Positions 1 through 7,045 of a DNA stretch of 22,301 nucleotides are shown here, one piece after another. Position numbers and translations under genes: made by a program. The notes beneath the pieces were generated by a model. The model saw only the letters and a list, made by a program, of their open reading frames with translations. It made no database searches and was not told the origin of the DNA. Each line of letters opens with the position of its first letter. Within the stretch, counting starts at the first letter, position 1. Source of the DNA: Pseudomonadota bacterium (GTDB lineage Bacteria > Pseudomonadota > Gammaproteobacteria > Xanthomonadales > Rhodanobacteraceae); contig JAEYZH010000140.1 of assembly GCA_023430685.1 (NCBI GenBank), positions 1 through 22,301 of the forward strand, read 5' to 3'.

Positions 1-1224
1 GCATTGGCCGACGCGAACCCGCGCATTGCCGACGCGCGCGACCGCGCGCTGCTCGCGGCCTCGCTGTTCGCGGCCTCGCGCTGGTGGCTGCGCCACGATG
101 CCGCGCTCGGCCTGCTGCTCGACAAGCCGCTGCCGCCACGGGCGCGCGAGGTGCGCGCGCTGCTGGTGCTCGCGTTCGCCCAGATCGAAGCGCTCGGCCT
201 TCCCGACTACGCCGTCGTCGGCAGCGCGGTCGAAGCCGTGCGCGCGCTCGGCCAGCCGCAGTACGCGGGACTCGCGAACGCGCTGCTGCGCCGCTTCCTG
301 CGCGAGCGCACCGGACTCGCGGCGCGCCTCGACGCCGATCCGGTCACCCGCCATGCGCACCCACGCTGGCTCATCGATGCGATCGAGCACGACTGGCCCG
401 CGCACGCGGACGCGATCCTCGCGGCCAACAACGTCGAAGCCGCGCTGGTCCTGCGCGTGAATCGTCGCCGCGCCGCGCGCGCGGACCTGCTCGCGGCGTT
501 CGAGGTCGCGGGCGTCGCGGCGACGGGTCCGGCCGCTCTGCCCGACGCCATCGTGCTCGAGCGAAGCACCGACGTGACGCGCCTGCCGGGTTACGCGGAA
601 GGGCTGTTTTCGGTGCAGGACGGCGCCGCGCAGCGCGTCGCCGAGGTGCTCGACGCACAGCCCGGCCAACGCGTGCTCGATGCCTGCGCCGCGCCGGGAG
701 GCAAGGCCGCGCACCTGCTGGAATGCGCCGAACTCGAGCTCGTCGCGCTCGATCGCGATCCCGCGCGGCTGCCGCGCGTGCGCGAGAACCTCGCGCGCCT
801 CGGCCTCGACGCGGACGTGGTCGCCGGGGATGCGGCTGCGCCGGCCGACTGGTGGGACGGACGACCGTTCGCGCGCATCCTCGTCGACGCGCCGTGTTCG
901 GCCAGCGGGATCATCCGTCGCCAGCCGGACATCAAGCTGCATCGTCGCGCGGCCGACGTCACGCCGCTGGCCGCTGCGCAGGACGCGATCCTCGCCGCGC
1001 TGTGGCCGCTGCTCGAGCGCCGCGGGCGCCTGGTCTACGCGACCTGCTCGCTGCTGCGCGCCGAGAACGAGGCCGTGCTTGCCCGCTTCCTCGCCGCCCA
1101 CGATGATGCCCACGCGCCGGAACTTCCGCCGGAGCTCGGCCACGCCGCCGGCGTCGGTCGCCAGAACCTGCCGGGCGAGGGCGGCATGGACGGCTTCTTC
1201 TATGCGGCACTCGAAAAGCGCTGA
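1..1224 (+). CDS. rsmB: 16S rRNA (cytosine-967-C5)-methyltransferase RsmB, 5' end outside the window
   Basis: RsmB methylates C967 of 16S rRNA using S-adenosylmethionine. The reading frame is open from base 1, and about 407 residues are present against roughly 430 in E. coli, so the true start lies a short way upstream; the TTG at position 4 is probably internal. The N-terminal third is the helical NusB-like RNA-binding domain. The Rossmann methyltransferase domain follows: SAM motif DACAAPGGKA near base 680, motif IV DAPCSASG (Cys codon at 895) and motif VI YATCS (Cys codon at 1045), the two cysteines characteristic of RNA m5C methyltransferases. The C-terminus GMDGFFYA is typical of the family. 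The next gene begins inside its last 23 bases. Function is confident from the motifs and from the DUF4390/ntrY neighbours. Confidence 0.95.
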   Translation, partial: ALADANPRIADARDRALLAASLFAASRWWLRHDAALGLLLDKPLPPRAREVRALLVLAFAQIEALGLPDYAVVGSAVEAVRALGQPQYAGLANALLRRFLRERTGLAARLDADPVTRHAHPRWLIDAIEHDWPAHADAILAANNVEAALVLRVNRRRAARADLLAAFEVAGVAATGPAALPDAIVLERSTDVTRLPGYAEGLFSVQDGAAQRVAEVLDAQPGQRVLDACAAPGGKAAHLLECAELELVALDRDPARLPRVRENLARLGLDADVVAGDAAAPADWWDGRPFARILVDAPCSASGIIRRQPDIKLHRRAADVTPLAAAQDAILAALWPLLERRGRLVYATCSLLRAENEAVLARFLAAHDDAHAPELPPELGHAAGVGRQNLPGEGGMDGFFYAALEKR

Positions 1225-1783
1225 CGCGCGCATCCGCGCGTGGCTGCGGCACGCGCTGCTGCTCGCCGCGATCGCACTCGCGGGCGGCTGCGGCCTGCTC
1301 GAGGAACAGCAACCGGGCAGCCTCGGCATCCGCCATGCGCAGCTCGCGCGCGGTGCGACGCCGCGGCTCGAACTCGCGCTCGACTGTCGCCTCAGCGGCC
1401 CGATGCAGGACGCGCTCGACCACGGCATTCCGATCGTGCTCGAAGCCGACGTGCGCGCCGGCCGCTGGCCGCATGCATCGTTGCGCGCGAAGCCGCGCAT
1501 CGAACTTCGCTGGTTCCCGCTCTCGCGCCGCTACCAGTTGCGCACGATCGGCAGCGACGAGGTGCGCGCGTTCGCGACCCAGGCACACCTGCTGTCCGCG
1601 CTCGGCTCGCTGCGGCTCGCGCTTCCGTCCGCGTTCGACGCGCTCCCGGAGGATGCGCCGCTGCGGGTGTCGGTCGCGATCGATCCCGCTGCGTTGCCCG
1701 GCGCGCTGCGCCTGCCCGCGCTGTTCGAACCCGCGTGGCGACTCGTTTCGGCGGAGACGACATGGCCGGCCGCGCTGCACTGA
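1202..1783 (+). CDS. DUF4390 family exported protein
   Basis: A 193-residue protein. The N-terminus has basic residues, then a hydrophobic stretch (about residues 16-29, LRHALLLAAIALAGG) ending in Cys, which looks like a signal peptide or weak lipoprotein signal; the residue at -3 is Ala rather than the preferred Leu. The remainder is β-rich and matches in pattern the DUF4390 proteins commonly found between rsmB and an ntrY-type kinase. Its biochemical role is unknown. The ATG at 1202 overlaps the end of rsmB by 23 bp, and the 3' end overlaps the kinase gene by 22 bp, so the three genes are probably co-transcribed and translationally coupled. No strong ribosome binding site is visible. Family assignment rests on context and overall character, since no catalytic motif is known. 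Confidence 0.8.
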   Translation: MRHSKSADARIRAWLRHALLLAAIALAGGCGLLEEQQPGSLGIRHAQLARGATPRLELALDCRLSGPMQDALDHGIPIVLEADVRAGRWPHASLRAKPRIELRWFPLSRRYQLRTIGSDEVRAFATQAHLLSALGSLRLALPSAFDALPEDAPLRVSVAIDPAALPGALRLPALFEPAWRLVSAETTWPAALH

Positions 1784-3930
1784 CCTTCCTGCTGCGCAGG
1801 ATCGTGCCGGCGTTCGCGGTCGGCGCACTGCTGGTCGCCTCGCTCAAGCTCGCCGAGGACGCGTCCGGCGACAGCGCGCGCTTCGCCTCGCACTATCCGT
1901 GGGTGCTCGGCGCCGCGGGCATCGCGCTGGTGGTGCTCGTGGTCGCGATCGGGCTGCGCCTGTGGCGCCTGCGTCGCGACGTCGCGATCGGCACGCCAGG
2001 CGCGCGCCTCAATCGCCGCCTGCTGATGCTGCTGACCCTGCTCGCGGTGCCTTCGACCGTCGTCGTGTACGGCTTCGCGCTGCGCTTCGTCGACGCGACG
2101 ATCGACAACTGGTTCAACGTGCGACTCGAGCAGGCGCTCGAGGACGCGCTCGAGCTCGGTCGCATCGTCGTGGACGAACACCTGCGCACGGCCGAGTCGT
2201 CGACGTCGGATCTCGCAGAACGCCTCGCCGACGAACCCGCCGAAGGCACGCAGGCCGCGCTCGACGAGGCGATCGATGCGCTCGGCGCGATCCAGCTCGC
2301 GGTGTTCGCGGCCGACGGGCGCGTGCAGGCGAGCGCGAGTTCCGACCCGCGCTACCTCGATCCGCCGCTGCCCGACGGCGCATTGCTGATGCGCGTGAAG
2401 GGCGACGGCCGCTACGCCGCGGCCGAACCGCTCGGCGATGCGCTGGTGCTGCGCGTGCTGCTGCCGCTGTCGGGGGGCGGCGACCGCCTCGGCTCGTTGC
2501 CGCCGCGCCTGCTGCAGGGACTGTTCCCGCTGCCGGCGCGACTGCAGCCGTTGACCGCGGGCATCGAGCGCGCGAGTTTCGACTTCCAGCGCCTGAAGTT
2601 CCTGCGCGGCTCGCTCAAGCTCACGTTCGGATTGATCCTCACCTTCGTGCTGCTGCTGTCGGTGCTCGCGGTCGTGCTCGCGGCGTTCGGCATCGCGCGC
2701 CGGCTCGTCGCGCCGATCGGCCGCCTCGCGGCGGCGACGCGCGCGGTCGGCGCGGGACGCTTCGACACGCCGTTGCCGGTCGCGAGCAACGACGAACTCG
2801 GTTTCCTCGTGCGCTCGTTCGCGGAGATGACGCGCGATCTCGAGGCCGCCGGCGCACGCGCGCGCAAGGCCGCGGGCGAAACCGAGCAGCAGCGTGCGTG
2901 GCTCGAGGCGGTGCTCGAGCGATTGTCCGCAGGCGTGCTCGGCTTCGATCGCGACGGGCGCCTGCGCGTCGCGAACCGCGCGGCCGAGGCGATCCTCGGC
3001 GTCGCGGCGTCGCCGCACCTCGGGCGCGGGCTCGGCGAGCTGCGCGAGGCGCGGCCCGACCTCGCCGCCTTCCTCGATCCGCTCGCGCGCCATCTCGATG
3101 GTCCCGCGCGCGAGTGGCGCGAGGAAGTCGTGGTCGATACCGCGCAGGGCCGGCGTACGCTGATGCTGCGCGGCGCGGCGCTGCCCGAGCAGGCCGGTTA
3201 CGTCGCGGTGTTCGACGACCTCACCGTGCTCAATCGCGCGCAGCGCGACGCGGCCTGGGGCGAAGTCGCGCGCCGGCTCGCGCATGAGGTCAAGAATCCG
3301 CTGACGCCGATCCAGCTCGCGGCCGAGCGGCTGCGCCGCCGTTTCCTCGGCCGCCTGCCGCCCGACGAAGGCGAACTCATCGACCGCGCCACGCACACGA
3401 TCGTGAGCCAGGTGGAGGCGCTCAAGACGATGGTCAACGCGTTCGGCGACTACGCGCGGCCGCCGCAGCTCGCGACGCGCCCGATCGCGCTGCATGCGCT
3501 GCTCGGCGAAGTGCTCGATCTCTACGAGAACGACCAGCGCATCGCGCTCACGCGCCAGCTGGCGGCCGGCGAGCCGCTCGTGCGCGGCGACGCGGTGCGC
3601 CTTCGCCAGGCGCTGCACAACCTCATGAAGAACGCGCTCGAGGCGATCGGCGAAGCCGGCAAGCCGCAGATCCGCGTCACCACCACGATCGTGAGCGAAG
3701 AGGGCGAGGCCTGGGTCGAACTCGAAGTCGCCGACAACGGGCCCGGCCTGCCCGGTGACTTCGGCGAACGCTGGTTCGAGCCCTACACGACGAGCAAGCC
3801 ACGCGGCACCGGCCTCGGCCTCGCGGTCGTCAAGAAGATCGCGGAAGAACACGGCGGCAGCGTGCGCGCGGGCAACGCCGCGCAAGGCGGCGCGACCTTC
3901 ACGCTGCGCCTGCCACTCGAACGCGCGTAG
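1762..3930 (+). CDS. ntrY: NtrY-like membrane sensor histidine kinase
   Basis: A 722-residue kinase of the NtrY type (nitrogen or redox-related two-component signalling). Three hydrophobic helices lie at about residues 12-30, 47-67 and 87-108. An extracytoplasmic region and a fourth helix (about 287-311) follow, then HAMP (about 310-365) and a PAS-like domain (about 375-490). The H-box is RLAHEVKNPLTPIQ with His508 as predicted phosphoacceptor. The catalytic domain has the N-box (Asn624), G1 ADNGPG (Asp658) and G2 GTGLGL (682-687). ATG 1762 is chosen because GGAG sits 5 bases upstream and the protein then begins just before TM1; the frame is open further upstream but that part overlaps DUF4390. 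The stop TAG (3928-3930) is part of a REP sequence. Its likely partner ntrX is not adjacent but starts at 7046. Confidence 0.93.
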   Translation: MAGRAALTFLLRRIVPAFAVGALLVASLKLAEDASGDSARFASHYPWVLGAAGIALVVLVVAIGLRLWRLRRDVAIGTPGARLNRRLLMLLTLLAVPSTVVVYGFALRFVDATIDNWFNVRLEQALEDALELGRIVVDEHLRTAESSTSDLAERLADEPAEGTQAALDEAIDALGAIQLAVFAADGRVQASASSDPRYLDPPLPDGALLMRVKGDGRYAAAEPLGDALVLRVLLPLSGGGDRLGSLPPRLLQGLFPLPARLQPLTAGIERASFDFQRLKFLRGSLKLTFGLILTFVLLLSVLAVVLAAFGIARRLVAPIGRLAAATRAVGAGRFDTPLPVASNDELGFLVRSFAEMTRDLEAAGARARKAAGETEQQRAWLEAVLERLSAGVLGFDRDGRLRVANRAAEAILGVAASPHLGRGLGELREARPDLAAFLDPLARHLDGPAREWREEVVVDTAQGRRTLMLRGAALPEQAGYVAVFDDLTVLNRAQRDAAWGEVARRLAHEVKNPLTPIQLAAERLRRRFLGRLPPDEGELIDRATHTIVSQVEALKTMVNAFGDYARPPQLATRPIALHALLGEVLDLYENDQRIALTRQLAAGEPLVRGDAVRLRQALHNLMKNALEAIGEAGKPQIRVTTTIVSEEGEAWVELEVADNGPGLPGDFGERWFEPYTTSKPRGTGLGLAVVKKIAEEHGGSVRAGNAAQGGATFTLRLPLERA

Positions 3931-3950
3931 GAGCGCGCCCTGCGCGCGAT
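3927..3950 (+). repeat. Single REP palindrome (family A) overlapping the ntrY stop codon
   Basis: The GTAG foot and GA are followed by a perfect hairpin GCGCGC-CCT-GCGCGC and a GAT tail. It has the same architecture as the array at 4555-4933 but a different stem sequence. The TAG of the foot is the stop codon of ntrY. No inverted partner is visible before the RAYT gene, so this looks like half of a REPIN. I recognise nothing else in the 143 bp between it and the RAYT start. Confidence 0.8.
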
Positions 3951-4093
3951 CGCGGGAATGCGCGACTGCGCAACGCCGGTCGCCGCTTCGTCACCGGCCC
4001 GCAAGCGGTGCACATCGCGAATCGCGGAATTCGCACACGACGACGCGACGCATCGCGGTCGCGACCGGAACCGCGTGCGGCGAAGCTGCACGC

Positions 4094-4558
4094 ATGGACA
4101 TGCCCCTTCACGCCGGACACCGCGCACTGCGCAACGGACGCGCGGAACTGCGCGGCCAGCTCCACCACGTCACGATGGTCACGCACGACCGACGGCCGCT
4201 GTTCCGACGCTTCGATGCTGCCGCCGCCGCATGCCGGGCGATCCATGCGCGCACGCGCGCCGGCGAGCTGGAAGCGCTGTGCTGGGTGCTGATGCCCGAC
4301 CACCTGCACCTGCTGCTTCGGCTGCAGACCGACGACCTCTCCGCGGCGGTCGGCGAGCTCCAGGCGCGAGTCGCGCGCGCGGTCGACGACGACTGCGATC
4401 CCGCACCTGCGGTCTGGGGACGTGGCTTCCACGACCACGCGCTGCGCAGCGACGAGAACCCGCTCGTCGTCGCGCGCACCCTCATCGCCAACCCGCTGCG
4501 CGCGGGCCTCGTGCCTTCGCTGCGCTTCTACCCCTACTGGTACGCCTCGTGGTTGTAG
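4094..4558 (+). CDS. REP-associated tyrosine transposase (RAYT), possibly inactive
   Basis: A 154-residue single-domain Y1/HUH transposase-like protein of the RAYT group, which cuts and joins single-stranded REP DNA next to GTAG. The HUH motif is in LMPDHLHLLL (His70, His72). The C-terminal signature NPLRAGLV and the aromatic YPYWY..WL end are typical of the group. In the usual signature (as in YIxxNPVRAG) the residue four before Asn is the catalytic Tyr (Tyr115 in E. coli TnpA-REP); here that position is Thr129 (codon ACC at 4478). The protein may therefore be catalytically dead, or another Tyr may substitute. It is flanked by family A REPs on both sides, and its stop TAG lies in the first GTAG of the downstream array. 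The start (ATG 4094 or 4100) has no clear ribosome binding site. Confidence 0.88.
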   Translation: MDMPLHAGHRALRNGRAELRGQLHHVTMVTHDRRPLFRRFDAAAAACRAIHARTRAGELEALCWVLMPDHLHLLLRLQTDDLSAAVGELQARVARAVDDDCDPAPAVWGRGFHDHALRSDENPLVVARTLIANPLRAGLVPSLRFYPYWYASWL

Positions 4559-4933
4559 GAGCCCACCCTGTGGGCGATCCGCGCAGCGAACCGATCGCAC
4601 GCCGTCATTCGCATGTCCGCGATCGCGCACAGGGTGCGCTCCTACGGAGGCGTGACACGTGCCGCGTCGATGAACGTCCCTACCCCGCGCAATCCGTAGG
4701 AGCCCACCCTGTGGGCGATCCGCGCAGCGAACCGATCGTGCGACAGCATTCGCATTCGCGCGATCGCGCGATCGCGCACAGGGTGCGCTCCTACGGCGGC
4801 GTGACACGTGCCGCGTCGATGAACGTCCCTACCCGCCAATCCGTAGGAGCCCACCCTGTGGGCGATCCGCGCAGCGATCCGATCACGCGCGTCATCCGCA
4901 TTCCAGTGAATCGCGCACAGGGTGCGCGCCTAC
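4555..4933. repeat. REPIN array, family A: three inverted REP pairs in tandem
   Basis: Three tandem units start at 4555, 4696 and 4843 (periods 141 and 147 bp; the third is cut at 4933). Each unit opens with GTAGGA and hairpin GCCCAC-CCT-GTGGGC, and closes with an inverted REP whose own strand reads GTAGGA (GTAGGC in unit 3) and hairpin GCGCAC-CCT-GTGCGC. Between units 1-2 and 2-3 lies a shared linker of about 48 bp containing GTGACACGTGCC. Unit 2 carries a small internal duplication of GCGATCGC. The array fills the whole gap between the RAYT and GT4 genes and supplies both of their TAG stop codons. It is the usual substrate type of RAYT proteins. Confidence 0.93.
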
Positions 4934-5922
4934 GAAACGACGGATGCAATCGCGGCGGCGAGGCGCTCGCGGAATGCGAGGTCGTTGGCCTCCCACCACG
5001 CACGCGCGCGCGCGCCGAGCGCGGTATGCGCGGAGTGGTCGAACGAGAGCATGCGTTCGACCGCGGCTTCGAGCGCGACCGGATCGACGAACCAGGTGGT
5101 CGCGAGCCGCTGCGTGCCGCTGCGATTCGGCGCGACGAGGATGCCGCGTTCCGCGCGGACGAGTTCGTTCATCGGTGGCGCGTCGGTCGCGAGGACGATC
5201 GCGCCGACGCTCATGCCCTCGACGAGGTGGTGGCCGAAGCCTTCGGTTTCCGACGGGCACAAGTGGAAGCGATGGCGGTTCTGCAGCACGCGCAGGTCGT
5301 CGTCGTCGAGGTAGCCGTCGAGCAGGCGAATGTTCGCGGGCGGCTGCGCCGGCATGGCGAGCGTCGCGCGCTGCACCATCGTCAGCGCGGGCCAGTGCGG
5401 CTTGCGCAGCCACAGGTCGAGCAGCGCCTGGCTGCCCTTGTTCACGCTGCGCCCGCCGAGATGGAAGAACGCCGGCTCGCGCGGCACCTCGACGCGCAGG
5501 CGATCGAGGCTCGTGAAACCGGTGTGCACGCTGCGGCAACCGAGTGCCTCGAACAGCGGCGCGGCGTGCCGCGTCTTCGTGAACACCGCGTCGACGCCGC
5601 CGAGCCAGCGCCGGTCTTCGGCGGCGAACCATTCGGGATTGGGCACCAGCACATTGCGCCGCGCGAGCGCGAAGTACTCGGGACGGATGCGTTCGAGCAT
5701 CAGGTTGAGGTCGAAGCGCGATGCCGCGGCGCCTTCGCGCCAACCCCGCCACGCCAGCGTGGCGCGCCGCTGCGCGAGCCGCCAGGCGCGACGCACGCCG
5801 CCCGCGCCGATGCCGCTCACGCAGACCTCGTGGCCCGCCTGCGCGAGCGCCTGCGTCACGATCACGAGATCGCGCGACAGGCCGGCGCCGTTGTCGCGCG
5901 CGAGGACGTGGATGCGGCTCAC
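4930..5922 (-). CDS. Glycosyltransferase, GT4-like (group 1)
   Basis: A 330-residue predicted cytoplasmic GT-B glycosyltransferase, probably acting in LPS or other surface polysaccharide assembly. The N-terminus VSRIHVLARDNGAGLSRD is a typical first Rossmann strand with a glycine-containing loop. The C-terminal half carries the EX7E nucleotide-sugar motif (Glu227 and Glu235, in SETEGFGHHLVEG). The GTG start at 5922 is chosen because it overlaps the stop of the upstream GT2 gene as GTGA, implying translational coupling; the frame extends upstream but only as a shadow of GT2. The stop TAG (4932-4930) is part of the GTAG foot of the last inverted REP. Donor and acceptor cannot be deduced. Confidence 0.85.
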   Translation of the reverse strand: MSRIHVLARDNGAGLSRDLVIVTQALAQAGHEVCVSGIGAGGVRRAWRLAQRRATLAWRGWREGAAASRFDLNLMLERIRPEYFALARRNVLVPNPEWFAAEDRRWLGGVDAVFTKTRHAAPLFEALGCRSVHTGFTSLDRLRVEVPREPAFFHLGGRSVNKGSQALLDLWLRKPHWPALTMVQRATLAMPAQPPANIRLLDGYLDDDDLRVLQNRHRFHLCPSETEGFGHHLVEGMSVGAIVLATDAPPMNELVRAERGILVAPNRSGTQRLATTWFVDPVALEAAVERMLSFDHSAHTALGARARAWWEANDLAFRERLAAAIASVVS

Positions 5923-6698
5923 CGGATCGGATGCCCGCGTTCGAGCAGCCACAGCTTGATGAACTTCTGCGCGGTGTAATTCGCCTCGACGTACGCGTAG
6001 ACGAAGCCGCGCCAGCCGTCGAGGAAGCCGCCGCGCAGGAAGTAGCCACGCACGAAGCGCCACCACGGATTGAACAGCAGGTTCGCGATGCGCGCGCGTC
6101 GTCCGCTCGCGTGCATGTGTTCGGCCATCATGCACGCGTAGCGCTCGAGCCGCGCGAGCTGGTCGGCGAGCGAGCGGTACGCATCGTGGCCGAGGTCGCC
6201 CTCGAGCGTGGCCACCGCGCCGTCGACGCTCGCATGCTCGTGGATTTCGCGCCCGCCGCGCCAGCCGCCGCGGCGGCGGTCGAACAGGCGCAGCACGCGG
6301 TCCGGGTACGCATTGCCATGCCGCAGCGGCGCGCCGAAGTAGTTCGTGAGGCGCGCGAAACGGTAGCCGGCCGCATCGGCGAAGCCCGCGTCGCGCGCGC
6401 GCTCGATCGAAGCGCGCAGCGCGGGCGTCACGCGCTCGTCCGCATCGAGGCAGAGCACCCAGTCATGCACGGCCGCGGCGACCGCGAACGCCTTCTGCGC
6501 GCGGTAGCCTTCGAACGCATGCTCGATCACGCGCGCGCCCTTCGCTGCCGCGCGTTCGCGCGTGCCGTCGGTCGAACCCGAATCGACGACGACGACTTCG
6601 TCGCAGAACGCGAGCGAGTCGAGGCAGGCATCGATGCGATCGGCTTCGTCGAGCGTGATGATGCAGGCGGAGAGGCGCGGTCGATCGTGCGTGGGCAT
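5919..6698 (-). CDS. Glycosyltransferase family 2, WaaE/KdtX-like
   Basis: A 259-residue GT-A enzyme resembling the WaaE/KdtX group of LPS inner-core β-1,4-glucosyltransferases. Visible features are the N-terminal strand LSACIITLDEADRI, the nucleotide-binding VVVDSGSTDGT, and metal-binding LDADERV with Asp85 and Asp87. The C-terminal segment with NPWWRFVRGYFLRGGFLDG and a YVEANYTAQKF end is typical of this subgroup. ATG 6698 puts the first strand about ten residues from the N-terminus; an in-frame upstream extension reads into repeat DNA and is rejected. It is first in a two-gene minus-strand operon with GT4 (4 bp overlap). The pair lies between ntrY and ntrX on the opposite strand. Confidence 0.88.
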   Translation of the reverse strand: MPTHDRPRLSACIITLDEADRIDACLDSLAFCDEVVVVDSGSTDGTRERAAAKGARVIEHAFEGYRAQKAFAVAAAVHDWVLCLDADERVTPALRASIERARDAGFADAAGYRFARLTNYFGAPLRHGNAYPDRVLRLFDRRRGGWRGGREIHEHASVDGAVATLEGDLGHDAYRSLADQLARLERYACMMAEHMHASGRRARIANLLFNPWWRFVRGYFLRGGFLDGWRGFVYAYVEANYTAQKFIKLWLLERGHPIR

Positions 6699-6784
6699 GC
6701 GCGGCGTGGTCGGAACGGGCGCACAGGGTAGCGCAGCGGGTGCGGCGCTCGACATCGCCGACCTCGAGGTCGATTCACCATAGT

Positions 6785-6993
6785 CCGTTTGCACCGGTCG
6801 CCGGGGCGCAGCCCAGGAACACCAGGCACGCCGTTTCCATTTGCCCCGAGCCCGGGCCGAAGGCCGGAGTCGCCCCGATTCCGTTCGCCCCGAGCGCAGG
6901 CCGAAGGCCGGCGTCGAAGGGCCCACCTGCGGCAGCGCTGCACGCATGCGCTTCGACTTCGCGGACTGCGTCCGCTGCGCTCAGCGCGAACGG
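6785..6993. repeat. Palindromic repeat cluster, family C, in the GT2/ntrX divergent gap
   Basis: The 347 bp between the divergent GT2 and ntrX starts is mostly repeat. Two similar copies lie about 43 bp apart (starting near 6838 and 6881), containing GAGCGCAGGCCGAAGGCC or a variant, and a more degenerate one starts at 6785. An inverted copy at 6949-6993 reads CTTCGACTTC then hairpin GCGGAC-TGC-GTCCGC and ends GCGCGAACGG. The family resembles a widespread intergenic palindrome that runs between GTTCGCCCTGAGC and GTCGAAGGG. It lacks a GTAG foot. The ntrX promoter must lie in or beside it; I could not identify one with confidence. Confidence 0.75.
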
Positions 6994-7045
6994 AAGGGGC
7001 AATGCGCTATGCTCACTGTCTCCTTTTCGCAACGCCGGGCGGAAG

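Noticed and set aside
1531..3885. Long minus-strand open frame (784 codons) opposite ntrY
   Set aside because: It is a shadow of a GC-rich gene in codon register; the plus strand has a complete set of kinase motifs, while the antisense product is a low-complexity Arg/Ala/Glu-rich sequence with no domain.
4765..4785. GCGATCGC runs resembling the HIP1 palindrome of cyanobacteria
   Set aside because: The motif is short, expected often at this base composition, and here is part of a local duplication in REPIN unit 2.
4555..4933. Possible CRISPR array
   Set aside because: The repeated parts are long, internally inverted and GTAG-footed, the linkers are themselves repeated, there are no unique spacers, and no cas genes are present.
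3958..5979. Plus-strand open frame across the RAYT gene, REP array and GT4 region
   Set aside because: It passes out of frame through the RAYT gene, through palindromic repeats and antisense to a glycosyltransferase; lack of stops reflects high GC.
5923..6135. Upstream extension of the GT4 gene start
   Set aside because: It lies entirely within the end of the GT2 gene in another frame, and the GTG at 5922 gives a standard GTGA coupling and a normal N-terminus.
6740..7045. Upstream extension of the ntrX frame
   Set aside because: The extension is repeat-family C sequence and places about 100 unrelated residues before a receiver domain that normally starts within ten residues of Met.
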